This document shows, piece by piece, positions 45,700-56,600 of a stretch of 64,000 nucleotides of DNA. Position 1 is the first letter of the stretch. Each line of letters opens with the position of its first letter. The stretch is from Ancylostoma caninum (taxonomy: Eukaryota > Nematoda > Chromadorea > Rhabditida > Ancylostomatidae), in the NCBI GenBank assembly GCA_037903475.1, contig JBAJFG010000626.1, positions 62,001-126,000 of the forward strand, given 5' to 3'. A program made the translations under genes and the position numbers. The notes under the pieces were generated by a model. The model was not told the origin of the DNA, did no database searches, and was given only the letters and a program-made list of their open reading frames with translations.

Positions 45700-48600
45700 A
45701 TGGCGAAAAAATCGAATAAGAACAAGAACTCTAGCCCGTATTGGTTCTGGTTTATCGAGGTGGGTAGGGAACAGTTCCATCGGAAGTACGGACGGCAATA
45801 CAATCATGACTGTGATGACGACAGAGCACTCATTACCCAGCTATGGGACGTAAGTATTCTTACTACTTTTTGCCTTCCAGTTTTCTTTCTTTTCTGTGTT
45901 TTCGAAGCTGTTGGACTGCATCCAGTATCTTCTCGGTCATGTCTTGCAAAGTGCTCCTGTCACATCTGATACGCGTTTGAAGTTTTCTTGATGTAATAGA
46001 CTCAGGAAACTTAAAAACCGTGTTTTGCATGTGATTGGAAGATGCAAATCCCATGATTAATACATGCAGTTTTTTAATCAATAATCCTATACCAGCAATG
46101 GTCAAATCCATGCAAAACCCATGCACATCTACGCAAAACCCATGCATACCCATGCAGATCCCATGCGTCTCTAATTATCCGGTGCAAATTCGATACGAAA
46201 CGCACGAAAAACCCATGTATACCCATGCAAAGCCCACGGGAAACCCATGCATATCCATGGGGTGCATGGGTTTTGCATGCATTGGCTATTGCTGGTATAG
46301 AACTATTGATTCAAAAAACCGTGTTTTGCATGAGCACACATGTCTTAATCGTACGATTTGCATCTTTCAATCTCATGCAAAACACGGTTTTTAAGTTCCG
46401 TGAGGAAGAGCTGAGAACAAGGAGGCTTCATATTATTTTTCGTATGCGTATTATTTTTCGACGCGAAACTAATGTTATTCATATTATTTTTCGTGTGCGT
46501 ATTATTTTTCGACGCGAAACTAGTGTTAAAGGTAGGGACCCACCTCACATTTGTGGTTGAGGTAATGGCAGATTCTGGATCTCCTCGACACTCTGAATCC
46601 AGCGGTATAGGTAATTTGTCTCAAAACGGTGTCTGAACCTGTTTTCCGCGACGGGGTCTGCAACAGTTTGCCAACCCGAGTTGACGTGTGAAGCCGTTGA
46701 TCTTATCGATTGAACACGCAGAGACTGGTGAACGCTGCAGCCAGCACAAGCTCACAGATGGCGCCTGATCTGACATTGTCTGCAATTACGACTTTGCCTG
46801 CAGAATGCGTCTGGAAGGATATTTTAGCGGATGGCAGTGGGGAAACATAAGAATGGAAGGAACCACGCCATATGGATATCAAAAAAGTGCAAAAAATAGA
46901 TCGGTTAGCCTAAAAATGGTGAAGTCGTAGTTGCGGACAAAGTCGGATCGGGCGCCCTCTGTGAGCTAATAGACTGTATATACTTCCAACAGGCGGAATG
47001 AGGTGGCCCCTGCTTTTAAATGCGGGGCTCCTGATACCCCTGATGTTCCTGCTCCCCACTTTCGGCTGAAAACATGCAAAAAAGCCGGTCCAAATCGCCA
47101 GTGTTCGGCTGAGTATTTCTGCTATCTCAAGTTAACATTTTCTGCAGTGAAAGTGTTTGATAAAAGCGTCATCTATTTCCTCGATCCCTATCTATTATCA
47201 TTGGCGTGCTCGTTAACTAGTGGCAAAGAATAGTACATAGTCTGTCCGAAACGACAAGTCCGCCCACGCACGCAGAGATGGAGGAGCTGCCACGTTTGCC
47301 AGCGCTCCACGTCATCATCCCTGATCCGTGTATCACGTTTCATCGTTATCTTCATGGTATTGACCAATAATTTGGCTGTGACGTGGACGACGTGGCAGCT
47401 AACAACTTATGTCCCAGCCGCGCCGCCTCTCGATTCCGCGTGCGGACTCGTCGTTTCGGACGGACTATACAGTTCTATAGATCAGGAGCGAAGGATCTCA
47501 GGACGCTTAGAATCCTCCACGTCGTTATCTCCAGCAAGCAGATCATGGGTCGACATGTTAGAGATGACTGAAGACAACGTTCGACCGTGATATGTCTAAC
47601 ATGTTAATCAATAACCAAGCCACTATTTCACCCAAAAAATAGCAATTTTCTCACCTCGACGATAACAGATGGCTGCTGATATTTAAAACTTTGCACGAAT
47701 CTGGCTTCATCACGTTGCGTTTATGCTTGCCGTTACATGAAAGTTTCAGAACGTTCAATTATATCAACAATATATCAATATATTCAATTATATCATGAGT
47801 ATGTAAGTTAGGAAAAAGACAAGACCACAGTTTTTTTTGAGGCGTAGGTTACGACACACAGATTATGGTGGAGTAATAAATGTTCTCATGCCCCCACCAG
47901 TGGCGGATGACTATATTTTTGCTCCCTTTCATGACTACTTTCAAGTATCTTTCTACTTGTTTGATATTAATATTTGATATTAAGGGTAATGCTTTTATTA
48001 TTTTCATTTTTCTATCGGATTCCCCAAATTGACAGTGATCCTTAGATGCTGCCATCACCAGTCTCTATAACTTGTTCCTGCAGAGGTCAGCCTTGAGACA
48101 TAACGCATTATAGCAGGCGATCTGGAGGGATGGGTCCACGATGAGCCTTCAGGGCATACCACGTCAGGCTTTGAGCTTTGAGATCTTATTATGCTTTCTG
48201 TCCATCATAATATCAGCGATGGCCAACTGGTCCTACACTGGCCGATCGATAAGATCAGTGGTGAAACATGTCTTGCCAGTTCTATTCAGTGAGGTATTGC
48301 AGACCTCGTAGCAAGAAAAAACGGTTAGGAAGGCCGTTTCGAAGCAATTCAGACTCTAACTCTTTGACTATCTAGCCTCAAAGGTTTCTTAACGTAAAAG
48401 CTACAGGGTAGCCAAAAAGTATGGGCGTTCCGAGAAGCAAAGGCAAAGCGAGGCACGAGTTCGAGCTGAATTGGTGTAAAAGGGGCACACGGGTCCAAGG
48501 CTACGGATTTTTCTTATTTCTTTTGGCCCAGTGGCAAAACGAAACTCGGTCCAAGTAAAGTGGCACGGGTCCTGATGGAAGGAGCACACGGGTCCAAGGT

Positions 48601-51600
48601 TACGGATAGGTTTTGATTCCTTTTGGCACAATGGTAAAGTGGTGCAAAGGTCCGAGTTAAAGTGCACGGGTCCTGGTGGAATGAGTACATAGGCCCGAGT
48701 GGAAGGGGCATACATGTTCACGTGGAAGTGGCACACGAGTCCATGGCTACGGATTTTTCTTATTCTTTTTAGCTCAATGGCGAAACGAAGCTCGCGTCCA
48801 AGAAGTGGCACGGGTCCTTACGGAAGGGGCACACGGGTCCGAGTGGAAGGGGGCATATGAACATCGATCCTCCAATGTGGTCGACAGTGTCATGCTCGTG
48901 GATATATGCAAAAAGGAGCGTAAGCTAAAAAGCTAGGGATTGATGAAGACATTGAGGATCTACCAGAGGACATCATGTTGACCATCTTCTGTACTACCAG
49001 AAGACAGCACATCTGGGTTGAGTGATCCTGGCGAAACAGTGAGTCTGCGTCGGACGGTGTCTCATGGACATCCCATGGAGCATTAACACTATCCACAGTT
49101 GGGTTCTTCAGGAAGAGTGTTGTCTTCTATACTGCATTCGAACGGAGCTGGCCGACTTCCACAATGCTTCAGTTTTTGCGGAAACGGATCTAAGTGGAAG
49201 GGGCACACAGCTGTGAGACTATGTATGGATTTTTCTTGATTTCTGCTAGCCATATCGTTATCTTCACTTGCGTATCATAGCCAAGCATTATTATCTAACG
49301 CATGCCTGTCCATTGCGGGCTAGAGCTCAAATAATGTAGACTGTAGCGTATTATGCTTATGTTCGATGGACTTCGAATGTGTTCAGTTCCGTCCGATTTT
49401 CTCAGAAGGGTGGACATCACACGTGGTTGTTACTCCGAATTATTAATGTTGATTAGCACGTAACTAAAAATGCCTGCAAACATTCACATGGAACTTTAAC
49501 AGCAACACTATCAGCATACGATGAGACGTGGCACATGAAACGCACGCGGATCCTCAGTTTTTTTTATTATGCATTTTCAGCCTGTGAAAGAAGTATGGGA
49601 CAAGAAAGTCAAGAATCGGAAAGGAGATCTGAGAGGTATCCTTCGAGAGCTCTATGTTGAAGACGAGGTGAGTCACACCCAAACGTACATACTTGCCAAA
49701 AATCACCCATGCACTTTAGAGCCATTAAAATCCCGTACAAATCTGTAGTGAGCGATTCGCTGCAAAATGTTGACAGCTGTTTTCAAGAAAATTCTGTTGC
49801 TGCATTTAAAAAGACCACGTGAGCATGCACGTTGAATCACACTTTGATCTTATTTAGTTATCAAGCATTTAGGACTGCCCCCGATAAGATTTCATTTGAA
49901 TCCGTTGAAGTTCGTGCACCAATTTTGGTATTCCTTTAGTATTTGCGTGGGCGCGTGTGGCGCTGTAGTAGGAGGCTCGCTGCGTGCGCACACGATTGAT
50001 GGTTCGATCACGCCCCTGGCCAACAAGCCATCCATCCATGGGTAAATTGGTACCAGAGCAGTGTGGGAGCATGAAGCACTGATTTGGCGCATCGGATAGC
50101 CCCTCCCCCCACAAGTCAGTGTACAGGGCGCATACGCATTCAATGACTTTACGATGTTCAGATGAAGTCGAAAGTGTGGCGCATCCAACGTGACGAGATT
50201 GATTAACGCCGACCACTTTATCCTTTATCAACTAAAGGGTACTGTACTCAGTGATCAAAAGCTCAGCTTAAAAACTTGTGTCTATAAGTGCCTAGCAGGG
50301 AAAAAATGCGGCCAATTGCTCCTGAACCTCACATTGTTGTCGGACTCTTTCTGGGAGCATGGGTGGTTGCAGCAGTAGGGGGGGGGGATTGTTTGCGTAT
50401 TTTTTGAAGTCATATATTATTTTTGCTTGCCATTGAAAGCAGGGCAAAATCTTGCTCTTCTTAGGCATGGGTGGTTTTGGGCCGAAAATGCTGTAGATCC
50501 TGTTATGAATTGTACGAATGAACGCACTGTAAACTTACTGTAAAGATATTAGACAGCGAACATGTCTGTGATCAGAAGACGACCCACGGATCATCGACCT
50601 TCGAACTTTCCACTGCCGATTCGAAGTTGCGAATCAATCGTAAGCTCGTTATTCTACTAGTTTTTGTATTCTTATGTGATGACGTCATCAATACAAATCC
50701 TAGGAACACTACGACATACGTGCCAGGCGAGAGAATGGAAGACGTGATTTACTGGACAGGCTCAGATTTCTTGATGCACAGAAAAGTTAGTGCTGTATTC
50801 AAACTTATTTGCACACAACTTACGAATGTATCTTTCTTAGCCGATTTCTCATCTGTCGTGCTGCAATTCATTGCTGTCTATCCATACACAGTTGCCTTTT
50901 CTTCCATTGGAGACTTCCTTGTTTATCCTGCAGAAATCGCCCTTACTCATTTCACGCTTGCGAACGGTAGGTCACGGGAAAATGTTAGCCTTTTAAATTT
51001 GTCAGTTTTCTGCAGGGATCAAGATTCTTCTATTAGGATAAATTCAGGAACAAGTTCATGTTGGTCGAAACTAATTAACTTCGACTCTAGTTTATTCTAT
51101 GGTGGTGGATTGCCAGCATGGGATCAGGGTAATGTTGTCCGTAATGGTGAGTTGCAAGTGGTAGTTATGGGTCGGGATGCTTTCTTGGAAAAATCGGTAT
51201 TTTATAGACAACGTCACCCATAGGTAAACATGTCGATTGTTGCTATGTGGAGCTTAAATTCGAGCCTTTAATGGGTTTACCTTGTGTTATCTTAATTATG
51301 CATCCGATCCTAGGGCTATTTCGTTTGCTGCTAAAAATTGCCTTTCTTGACAAAAAAAGGCATTTCAGTTTTTCTCATGGATAGCAAAAATATCCGAAAA
51401 ATTCGGTCTTGAAGAGGCAATATTTTGAACCCTAGTTATTAGTGAGTGCTTCTAATAATAGTTTAGCAACTTCACTGGATTTTCCGTTGAAACAGTCTGT
51501 TGGGGTGGCACCGCAAGAAGTATGGAAGATGCTCTGGGAACGACGAAGTGCTCGTGCAATCACAGTTTGTGATGCTAGTCAAATGTTGATGTTGGATCGT

Positions 51601-52496
51601 GCGCTGTTCTTTCTTGCCAGCACCGTTGGAGAATCTCAGCTAGCTTCTTATAGAGGTTACTTTTGGTGAAATAGTTTATTCCCTCTCGTTTTCGCTATCG
51701 GTTGGTACTTTGGTTTTAGAATTCATGTCCACCATGGTCACAGCCCAAGATCTTGTTGCTGCCTTGGCTTTGCATAAGGCCAATGTGACACGCGCCAATC
51801 TTCCAGACACTCTTACTGTTGAATGCATAGATCAAGAGTTTAAGGTAAGTTCTGCTCGGTAATGAACGGATGAGGAATTGTAAAATAAATTAGCGACGAC
51901 ATTGCCACCACGCCCTGTATCCCAGAGGCGCTGACATTTGTTTTTCTTTCTTCAGTAATTTTTTTAATGGAGACTGCAACCTTTACCAGTGTTAATGAGA
52001 CAACTTCCTGCAATAATTTTTGTCTGAAACATTTACGCGTCACATCTAAGTTGGAGGTTATAGATTGGGTGTGGTGGGTAACCGCAGCAAAAAGTGGTGC
52101 AATAGAGCTGTACCCAGTTGGCTCTAGACTTATCCAGTTGGCCAATCATAGAGCAGGGCTGTACCATCCTTTTCAGGTACAATGCCCTAGGCCAATAAGA
52201 ATTGTGTACAACTCCTCTCATTGTTTAAACGGAATGTTGTCGTAATTCATCATGCCTGTGAAATTGTGCACACCATTCAGCGCTTAAGAGAAACATCGAG
52301 ATGCTGCAGCTATCACCAGAGCAGACCACCGAATCATGAATCACGCCAACTCTGTGCGCTAGCGAAAACCGATGTTCTCATGTTAGTCTTTGTTGTCTTT
52401 GACGTTGTGAAAAATTTTATCATCTACTATGCACATACAGTAGCAGCCAAGAAGACATGTTCGTCACCTTTTCGACAAGAGAATCTCTTGCTGTAA
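45700..52496 (+). CDS. mael: Maelstrom-like protein (HMG box plus MAEL domain), multi-exon
   Basis: Maelstrom acts in piRNA-guided transposon silencing in animals. Exon 1 (45700-45849) starts right after TTTCAGA, a likely trans-splice site, and encodes an HMG-box-like N-terminus (SPYWFWFIEVGREQFHRKYG). Exon 2 (49581-49667) continues it in phase 0 (PVKEVWDKKVKNRKG). The MAEL domain starts in 50576-51000 (DFLVYPAEIALTHFTLANG). It goes on in an exon ending at 51655 (VAPQEVWKMLWERRSARAIT), in 51720-51844 (VTAQDLVAALALHK), and in 52281-52496 (SYHQSRPP, RQLCALAKTDVL), where the C-H-C residues of the domain's E-C-H-C set appear. Joins 45849/49581, 51655/51720 and 51844/52281 fit in phase. The stretch 49668-51450 is not fully resolved. 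The function is inferred from the family. Confidence 0.62.
46005..46405. repeat. Palindromic element with ACCCATGCA-rich core
   Basis: The outer arms around AAAACCGTGTTTTGCATG are inverted at the two ends. The centre has about ten loose repeats of CCCATGCA. It lies in the first intron of the Maelstrom-like gene. Confidence 0.75.
46428..46538 (+). repeat. Two tandem copies of a 54-57-bp unit
   Basis: The unit CATATTATTTTTCG...TATTATTTTTCGACGCGAAACT occurs twice head to tail, with few differences. Confidence 0.75.
46748..46978. mobile_element. TIR element of the AGCTCACAGANGGCGCC family
   Basis: Left AGCTCACAGATGGCGCCTGA, with the right end its inverse plus a TACAGTCTATT extension. A second short copy is at 61114-61228. 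Confidence 0.65.
47240..47465. mobile_element. TA-flanked MITE (GTCCGTCCGAAACGAC ends)
   Basis: The inverted ends are GTCTGTCCGAAACGACAAGT and the inverse of GTCCGTCCGAAACGACGAGT, with TA directly outside both. Symmetric inner blocks such as CTCCACGTCATCAT are present. Confidence 0.75.
48420..48870 (+). repeat. Degenerate minisatellite
   Basis: A unit of roughly 100 bases recurs at least three times with losses: GGCACACGGGTCCAAGGCTA, CGGATTTTTCTTATT, then a TGGCAAAACGAAGCTCGGTCC-like part. A stray piece lies near 49190-49260. All of it is intronic to the Maelstrom-like gene, and the frames over it are shadows. Confidence 0.7.
49940..50225 (+). mobile_element. tRNA-derived SINE
   Basis: A tRNA-like head with an A-box-like TGGCGCTGTAGTAGG near 49957 and a B-box GGTTCGATCAC at 50001, spaced as in RNA polymerase III promoters. 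A unique body runs to about 50225. It lies in an intron of the Maelstrom-like gene. The exact ends were not found. Confidence 0.6.
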
Positions 52497-53225
52497 TTCA
52501 TCTCTGGATTGAGCTATCCGAAGGAAATTTGGGTTTATATTGAGGCTTTATGGGTTCACCCTGGCTGTAGCTTTGCATGGACAGACACTCAATTCTAGTG
52601 GCATTACTGAGCCTAAACTTCAATTCTCTCGGTTTTTATGGATATCGTCCAATATCTTCACTACCACCTTTCGAGAAAATGAAGTGTTGTGCAGATTATG
52701 CATGTAATTACCAATTTTTTTCAACCAGATGTTATTGCTGCACTTTCCTTTGCTTCTCAAAAGTGAGAACCGAGCTGAATGGTCGGCTATATCAGTGGCG
52801 GACGCAGGGGGTGCGGGAGAGAGCACCCTTCCCCCGAGAATGGGTCGCCAAATTCTCGAAATAACTTTACATTACGATTGAAAATCTCGTACTAGTTTAT
52901 TTTGATTGTTTATCTTTATTATTGCTTTTAATATAATTTTTGTCAACTATTTATTATTGCAATTAATATTTCTATTAATTTTATTTCCCGTCTGGGTTCC
53001 CAAAACGGTGGAGAAATGAACCATTTAAAATGAGCCGTTTTGGGGACCATTTACAACTATAGGATGAGCAGTCAAAACCAAGTTTGAGTGTGTGTTGAGG
53101 CTCTATGGAGGCTTCCTCTCTGTCACTAATCATGAACCCAGGCTCAGTTTTAATTGGATTAAAAACAAAATTTTAATTCCGTCGGTTTTCTCAAACTAGG
53201 TATAAAAGTCTTGTATACACCTGTG
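52497..53225. other. 3' flank of the Maelstrom-like gene
   Basis: A CAGTGGCGGACGCAG terminus near 52794 marks a fragment of the hAT MITE family. No gene is seen. TGTG at 53222-53225 is the left target duplication of the next element. Confidence 0.45.
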
Positions 53226-53600
53226 TGTAATATCCCACCTAACCGGGGGATGTGAGTGATGTCTAGTGGTATCTAAGCGGTTTCTGCTTAGAGAAGGATT
53301 GAGGGTGTGTGAGAGAGAGAAATGAGATCTTAAGATTTATTAAACCAACAAGTTTAACAGTCGATTGTGAAGAAGAAGAAGAATATTTACAAGTCAACGG
53401 GATATTTATACAAGATATTGTGGGGGCGTGGCATTGGTCTCAGCCAGGTGCATATCCCCAGGATACATGGCATATCCGCGCCAGATTTATCTAGGGCAAA
53501 GGCGCGGATGGCTAGAGTGTGCTCGATCAAAGAGCAGGATAATGATCAGAAATCACAAATCAAATGCATTTATTAGTAATAAATGCATACATATACTACA
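53226..53600 (-). repeat. 3' LTR of the intact element
   Basis: On the plus strand it begins TGTAATATCCCACC and ends TATACTACA. It contains AATAAA-type and GAAGAAGAAGAA runs. Confidence 0.9.
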
Positions 53601-53641
53601 TGGGGGGCCTCCCGAAATAAGGCGTTTCCACTACGCCGAAA

Positions 53642-56600
53642 TCAATGGAATTGACGAGGGCCTCGCCATCCATGGTGTGGTCTTCCGCCGCGTCCATGGG
53701 GTTTTGATCCACGTGCTGCGCCAACCGGCACTAGTTTGAACATCCTGTTGCCAATCATTTGCAGTGGCCTTTCGAGTAAAGGGTTCCGGGATGTAGTCGA
53801 GCGCGGTGCACCACGTCCACGGTGGTGTTGGTTTTTAAAATTCGGCTTGTATGGTCGGTGGGTGTGGTTGTTTTGAGGAGTGCGACCCTTTTCGTTTCTT
53901 CGAGTGGGTTCTTTTGCCGACCCATCAGACACTCGCACTTCCGGAGTTCTGCGAAATGGACTCAACTGTAGGAAAGCCGAATGTTGGACCATCGTGGCTG
54001 TCCAAAAGCGCTTGGCCGCGCTCTGCGTGAGTACTTTCAGCTGCTCACTCGACTTGTCCGCGAGTGCTCGAAAACCAACTCCTTGCATTTCCTGCTGCGA
54101 CCGCAGTGGAAGAAAACATCTCATGCGGGATGCCAAGGTAGGACGTTGGGCAATTGTCTCTTCAAATAAATCGCGCATCAAATCGACTGATCGTCCCCAG
54201 TCATCTCCATTCTGTGGTCCAGAAAGTGCGATCAATTCCGATCCTTTTGCAACCGCCTGCATCAGGAGCGTCCATGCTTCGCGCCATCTCGTAGTCCCCG
54301 CAAATTCCGCGGTACTGAACACAACGATTGCTGAGTAGTCCTCAGTAAACCATTCCGGTTGCACGTCCTCTGGCTTTCGCATCAACAAGACCTTTTGGGT
54401 GTCTGATTCCAGACACTTTACCACATTTTCGAATCCAGCTGGAAGCAAGATCAAACTTTTCCGTGGCTTTAGGAGTTTCCATGATGAGTTGGTCCATGGA
54501 TTGTTCTTCAAGAACTCTCTCGCTTTGTCCGCGACATTTCCCAGATTGATGGGATCCCTGCTGTTCCGCGGGGGATGTTCGGCAGCAACCAGTCCGGCTT
54601 CCGCTACGGTTGTCAAGGTCATATGAATGCAGTGCTGCTGGTAGAATGACCAAGCCAAACCCAATCCGGTAGGCGTTATGACATCATAGTTGCGATCGAG
54701 CAGTCGGGCGGTCCGCCACGAATCGGGAATATGAGATTGGGACAAAACAGCGAATATACGAGATAATTCGAAGGGGGATGAAAATGTGAGGGCTCCAAAT
54801 GGTGCGTTGGGGATAACATCTTGGAGTGGCACAGCGGCTGAGCATTCGACTTCGACTCCTTGATACATCAGCTTGCCGGGACAGCGCCAATCAACATGGT
54901 GGACATCGGACGTCGACGAGAAGGTGGTTCTGAAACATGAATGATTGAGTGCTGGGTATGTTTTAACACAAATTCTGTTCACTTTTAGTTCCGCCTTTCT
55001 GGGTCTACCCTTTTTACCACGGCTGGTTTTGCCCCTGACCGGTGCATCGTCAATCTGAGGAGGAATTTTTAGCAAATGATCGAACGGAATTTCCATTGGT
55101 GGTTTGTTTTCACCAATTAAAGTTACTGTGGCTGAATTTGAGCTCGCCTCAATTACGCGATATGGACCCTCCCAGGGTGTAACCAGTTTTGGGTGCCGAG
55201 ACCTCCCTTTTTCCGCCGGTATTTTGACGTAGACACGGTCACCGACATGGAATTTTTCCGACTTTAGAGTTTTCCACTCTTTATCGTAGGCTCTTTTCAT
55301 ACTATCGCGATATTCCTCGGAATGCTCATTAATAAATTCGCGAGCTAATTTCAGTCCACATAAGATATCCGTTTTGTACCGATCGTAATCCATCGTATAG
55401 GGCGACAAATCCTGAGAAGGAATTATTTCGGATGGATATTTAGGATCATGGCCGTATAAGAGAAAATGAGGACTTTCCCCAGTCGCTTTATGCGGAGCCG
55501 CATTATAGGCGTAAACAACGGTGGGTAGAATCCTATCCCATTCAGCCGGTACTACTGTTTTCTTCCGCAGTATTCTGGCTATGGTACCGTTGGCTCTTTC
55601 CGTTACGCCGTTTTCTCTTGGGCAATACCCCTTAGTGAATTTTTGCTGGATACCCATAAAATTACAAAGGGATTTCATGATCTCATTCTCAAATTCTGTC
55701 CCGCGATCGGACAAAATAGAGCTTGACCACCTACCGCAGCCGCAAATCCAATTACTAAATAGCGCCTCCGCTACAGTTTCCGCTCTTTTATCAGGAATAG
55801 GGTATGCGCCAAGATATTTCGTAAAATGGTCTATAATTGTGACAATATAGCGATTTCCCCGCGTTGTCATACCCATTTCAAGCAGATCTATTCCGACCAG
55901 TTCAAACGGCTTAGTTGCTAGAATTGGCTTCAAGGGTGGCACATTGCGCTTCTGACTATTGGCTAGAAAGCAAATTTGACATTCTTTGCACCATTTTACC
56001 AAATCCTGGTACATTCCGGGCCAAAAAGCGACCGTTTTTAGCTGTTGAAACATTTTGCGTGCATGAAAATGACCACCCATAGGTCCTTGGTGGGCTTCTA
56101 CAAAAAGCTCATGCCGACGACTCCGTGGCACTACGGGAATTAACGACCCATCTTCAGCTAGAAGTTTAAGTTGACCACTATCTATTGTAAAATCAATAGA
56201 ACTGAGACGGCGGTTGTATTTTGGAAGACGAACCTCTTCCTCGCACTGATTTTCTACGGCTTTAACTACTGTTTCAAAATCAGGATCTTCCCGGAGCTCA
56301 TTTAGCCAATCGCTAGCTTGTATTGCGCACACCACCTTTTCATCCGCAGCACGGAAAGGTGTATCACATCGCTGGGACTCTACCGGCCCTCGAGATAATG
56401 CGTCAGCCACGCAATTTGCGGCACCTTTAACATGCTCAATGTTTAGGTCATATCGCTGTACTTCCAGCGCCCATCGCAAAACGCGTGGTGAAACGTGCGT
56501 TCTTTTAAACAAAGAAGTTAGGGCCGCATGGTCTGTCCGCACAATGGTATGTATGCCAAAAATGAAATAATGAAACTTTTTGAGGCTGTAAATGAGTGCC

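Noticed and set aside
46080..46280. Series of CCCATGCA repeats considered as a CRISPR-like or satellite array
   Set aside because: The spacing is irregular, spacers are themselves repeats, and the whole lies in a palindromic eukaryotic element.
48401..48811. 136-codon minus-strand frame with repeated HxDPC-type motifs
   Set aside because: The repeats reflect the underlying DNA minisatellite. No sign of selection on the protein is visible.
49869..50231. 120-codon minus-strand frame
   Set aside because: It overlies the tRNA-derived SINE.
50601..50700. Signal-peptide-like RKLVILLVFVFLCDDV before the MAEL exon
   Set aside because: It lies across a GTAAGC donor and a CCTAG acceptor, so it is more likely intron sequence than a secreted protein start.
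53880..54338. 152-codon plus-strand frame, and 59634-60185 plus
   Set aside because: Antisense shadows of the intact Gag-Pol frame.
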